DNA of 64,000 nt from Rhizobium gallicum bv. gallicum R602sp (GTDB taxonomy: Bacteria; Pseudomonadota; Alphaproteobacteria; Rhizobiales; Rhizobiaceae). The translations under genes were made by a program, and so were the position numbers. Positions within the stretch are counted from its first letter, which is position 1. Every line of letters begins with the position of its first letter. Below, piece after piece: positions 61,558-64,000 of the stretch. The notes beneath the pieces were generated by a model, which worked only from the letters and a program-made list of their open reading frames with translations, did no database searches and was not told the DNA's origin. The DNA lies in the NCBI RefSeq assembly GCF_000816845.1, contig NZ_CP006880.1, positions 2,232,001 through 2,296,000 of the forward strand, in the 5' to 3' direction.

Positions 61558-64000
61558 ACCAGATCGCTGAAGCTAGGATCGCGGCGAATGCCGTTGCAGT
61601 TAATTTCACCCTCGATGGCGAAGCCGTCGCTGCCCATGTCCATCCCGCGCGCCGGCTTTCCGAAACGCTGCGCGAGGAATTCGGCTGCAAGGACGTCAAG
61701 ATCGGCTGCAACGCCGGCGACTGCGGCGCCTGCACCGTACTGCTCGACGGCGAGCCCGTCTGCTCATGCACCACAGCGTCGGCGCAGGCCAATGGCCGTG
61801 CGGTCGAGACGCTGCGTGGGCTTGTCGATACGGATGCGGTCGCAAAAGGTCTCGCCGAAGCCTTCCAGCGGCACGGCGCCGCCCAGTGCGGCATCTGCAC
61901 GCCGGGCATAATCGTTACGGCAACCGCGCTGCTGCGCTCCTGTACGCAGCTGAACGAGACCGTTGTTCAGGATGCGCTCGGCGGCGTGCTGTGCCGCTGC
62001 ACCGGTTACCGCAAGATCATCGACGCGATCCTGGATGCCGGCGGCGCGCTCGAAAGACCCGCAACGCTAACCGACGGCGGCGTCGGCGCGGCCATTGCCC
62101 GTATCGACGGGCTTGCAAAGGTCATGGGCCGGGAGGCCTTCGGCGATGATGTTGCACCCAACGATGCGTGGTCGCTTCGCGTCGTCCGCTCGCCTTATCC
62201 GCATGCGGCTTTCGCTTTCGGCGATCTGAAGGCCTGGCGCGACGCCAATCCCGGTGTTGAGCTGGTGCTGACGGCCAAGGACATTCCCGGCAAGAACTGC
62301 TTCGGCGTCATCCCGCCCTTTGCCGACCAGCCGGTCTTTGCCGAGAAAGTGGCGCGCTTCCGGGGCGAGGCCGTCGCGGCCGTTGTCGGTGAGGCGAACG
62401 CGATCGCCGCACTCGATCTGGAGTGTTTCCCGATCGGCTGGGAAGAGCGCAAGCCGGCAATGACTGTCGCAGAAGCACTTTTGCCGGAGGCAGCCGTCCT
62501 CCACGGGAACCGCGCGGGCAACGTGATGTGCAGCGGCTTCGTCAAGCGTGGGGATGTCGAAGCCGGCTTTACCGCCGCCGACATCGTCATTGAGGGCGAT
62601 TTTTCAACCGCTTTCGTCGAACACGCCTATATCGAGCCGGAAGCCGGCTATGCTATCCGCATCGGCAATCGGTTGGAAATTTATGGCTGCACGCAGGCAC
62701 CCTTCATGGACCGCGACAGCATGGCCGAGATCATGGGACTGTCGCCGGAGGCTGTGCGCGTGGTGCCTTCAGCCTGCGGCGGTGGCTTCGGCTCCAAGCT
62801 CGATCTTTCCATACAGCCCTATATCGGTCTTGCCGCCTGGCTCACCAACCGGCCGGTGCGCATGGCCTATTCCCGCACCGAATCCATGCAATCCACCACA
62901 AAGCGCCACCCCAGCGAGATCACAATCCGCATCGGTGCGACGCGAGACGGAAAGATCACTGCGCTTGAGTTCAACGGCGATTTCAACACCGGCGCCTATG
63001 CCTCCTGGGGGCCAACGGTCGCCAACCGCGTGCCGGTGCACGCCTCCGGCCCCTACTTGATCGAGAACTATCGCGCGCGGAGCAGGGCGATCCACACCCA
63101 CTGTCCGCCATCCGGCGCGTTCCGCGGATTCGGCGTGCCGCAGGCGGCAATGGCACAGGAGTCCCTGCTCGACGAACTGGCGCTGAAACTTGGCATGGAC
63201 CGCCTGGAACTGCGCCTTCTTAACGCGCTCGACAACGGCCAGCCGACGGTAACGGGCCAGATCTTCGACAAGGGCGTGGGCATCGGCGCCTGTCTGGAGG
63301 CCCTGCAACCCGCCTGGGATCGCGCCGGCCCGGAAGCAAAGGATCGCAACGCCGAAGCCGAACGTTCTGGCAGCCCGCTGCGCTGGGGCATCGGCATCGC
63401 GTCCGGCTGGTACGGCTGCGGCAACACCTCGCTGCCCAATCCCTCGATCATCAAAGCCGGCATTCGCGCCGATGGCACCATCGTCCTGCACCAGGGCGCA
63501 ACCGATATCGGCCAGGGTTCGAACACCGTTATCGCCCAGATTTTCGCGACCGCGCTGGGTGTGCCTGTCTCTGCCTGCATGCTCGTCGGTCCAGATACCT
63601 ACCTGACGCCCGATGCCGGCAAGACCTCCGCCTCCCGACAGACCTATGTTTCTGGCAATGCCGCTAGGCTTTGTGGCGAAGCGCTGAGAACACAGATCCT
63701 AAGGCTCGGCAATGTCTCGGGCGATGCCGAGATTAAGATCGACAACGGCGTCATCCGCCTCGCCGACGGCGAGGTGCGCCGGACGGTTCATCTTGGCGAA
63801 GCTCTGCCTGCCGACGCGGACGGCTACGTCCTCGTGGCCGAGGAAAGCTACGACCCGCCGACAAGACCGCTCGACGAGAACGGCCAGGGCCATCCCTACG
63901 CGGTCTTCGGCTATGCCGCGCAACTGGTCGAACTCAGTGTCGACATGGCGCTCGGCACGGTTAAGCTGCGGAAGTTCACCGCCGCCCATGACGTCGGCAG
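61554..64000 (+). CDS. Fused 2Fe-2S and molybdopterin subunit of a xanthine dehydrogenase-family enzyme (partial)
   Basis: About 815 codons are visible and the frame is still open at the window end. Residues 1-165 hold two iron-sulfur domains: GCNAGDCGACTVLLDG near 49, QCGICTPGIIVTATALLR near 110, and CRCTGYRKIIDAIL near 147. From about residue 180 the molybdopterin domain follows: GREAFGDDVAP, FVEHAYIEPEAGYAI near 355, VPSACGGGFGSKLDLS near 403, PSGAFRGFGVPQAAMAQE near 518, and QGATDIGQGSNTVIAQIFATALG near 643. In most relatives these are separate chains. The substrate is unknown; the adjacent importer suggests a small imported N-heterocycle or similar. Confidence 0.9.
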   Translation, partial: MNQIAEARIAANAVAVNFTLDGEAVAAHVHPARRLSETLREEFGCKDVKIGCNAGDCGACTVLLDGEPVCSCTTASAQANGRAVETLRGLVDTDAVAKGLAEAFQRHGAAQCGICTPGIIVTATALLRSCTQLNETVVQDALGGVLCRCTGYRKIIDAILDAGGALERPATLTDGGVGAAIARIDGLAKVMGREAFGDDVAPNDAWSLRVVRSPYPHAAFAFGDLKAWRDANPGVELVLTAKDIPGKNCFGVIPPFADQPVFAEKVARFRGEAVAAVVGEANAIAALDLECFPIGWEERKPAMTVAEALLPEAAVLHGNRAGNVMCSGFVKRGDVEAGFTAADIVIEGDFSTAFVEHAYIEPEAGYAIRIGNRLEIYGCTQAPFMDRDSMAEIMGLSPEAVRVVPSACGGGFGSKLDLSIQPYIGLAAWLTNRPVRMAYSRTESMQSTTKRHPSEITIRIGATRDGKITALEFNGDFNTGAYASWGPTVANRVPVHASGPYLIENYRARSRAIHTHCPPSGAFRGFGVPQAAMAQESLLDELALKLGMDRLELRLLNALDNGQPTVTGQIFDKGVGIGACLEALQPAWDRAGPEAKDRNAEAERSGSPLRWGIGIASGWYGCGNTSLPNPSIIKAGIRADGTIVLHQGATDIGQGSNTVIAQIFATALGVPVSACMLVGPDTYLTPDAGKTSASRQTYVSGNAARLCGEALRTQILRLGNVSGDAEIKIDNGVIRLADGEVRRTVHLGEALPADADGYVLVAEESYDPPTRPLDENGQGHPYAVFGYAAQLVELSVDMALGTVKLRKFTAAHDVG

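Noticed and set aside
1..64000. CRISPR arrays, rRNA and tRNA genes, and prophage structural genes
   Set aside because: None were recognised by eye on either strand; only isolated integrase remnants suggest former integrative elements.

Overview
The window is high-GC DNA with gene content typical of the Rhizobiaceae (Rhizobium/Sinorhizobium/Agrobacterium group): an ehu-eut-doe ectoine cluster, many ABC and TRAP uptake systems each with its own regulator, a queCDE operon, and rhizobial-type IS debris. No rRNA, tRNA, CRISPR array or complete replication module was seen, so chromosome and large plasmid cannot be told apart. The species is an inference.

Layout. (1) 1-1.7 kb: the start of a membrane protein diverging from a SAM methyltransferase. 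(2) 1.7-16.7 kb: ectoine/5-hydroxyectoine use. On the minus strand enuR, ehuA, ehuB, ehuC, ehuD, eutA, eutB, eutC, doeA and doeB encode a PLP-binding MocR regulator, a polar amino acid-type ABC importer and ring-opening/deacetylating enzymes. On the plus strand an AsnC regulator (DoeX-like), a 24-residue membrane microprotein, an aldehyde dehydrogenase (DoeC-like), an aminotransferase (DoeD-like) and a quinone reductase-like dehydrogenase follow. Together they would import ectoine and convert it through N-acetyl-diaminobutyrate, diaminobutyrate and aspartate semialdehyde to aspartate. (3) 16.7-37.7 kb: a mosaic accessory zone. It has a DUF2233 protein, a decayed nucleoside kinase, two tyrosine-integrase remnants, an Lrp regulator diverging from a gate-domain membrane protein, decayed IS1182-type elements, an IS110-family element nested in another IS, a second IS110-family element, and two copies of an aac(6')-like acetyltransferase segment (one intact, one frameshifted). 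Cargo includes an isoquinoline-oxidoreductase-like iorAB-cytochrome c operon, a membrane-anchored nuclease, and an acyl-CoA dehydrogenase/HxlR pair. (4) 37.7-45.6 kb: NmrA/LysR pair, small orphan genes, a BBE-type flavoprotein, queC-queD-queE for 7-deazaguanine synthesis, and a GFA protein. (5) 46-52.7 kb: a dehydroshikimate dehydratase/HPPD-like fusion, a shikimate dehydrogenase, a TRAP transporter and a TetR regulator, pointing to shikimate/quinate-type catabolism. (6) 52.8-54.4 kb: a large polytopic membrane protein of unknown role. (7) 55-64 kb: a Liv-type ABC importer, a MarR regulator, and a xanthine dehydrogenase-family enzyme with a separate FAD subunit and a fused 2Fe-2S/molybdopterin subunit that runs off the window.

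The most useful non-coding observations are: tandem repeats upstream of ehuA that fit EnuR half-sites; GTATAC-centred operators at marR and the FAD-subunit gene; a 17-bp palindrome between the acyl-CoA dehydrogenase and HxlR genes; a perfect 14-bp inverted repeat that contains the ribosome binding site of an IS110 transposase; a structured queC leader; two sub-60-residue genes with good ribosome binding sites; and repeat-rich, gene-poor DNA at 32.4-33.2 kb. No clearly unprecedented system was found.
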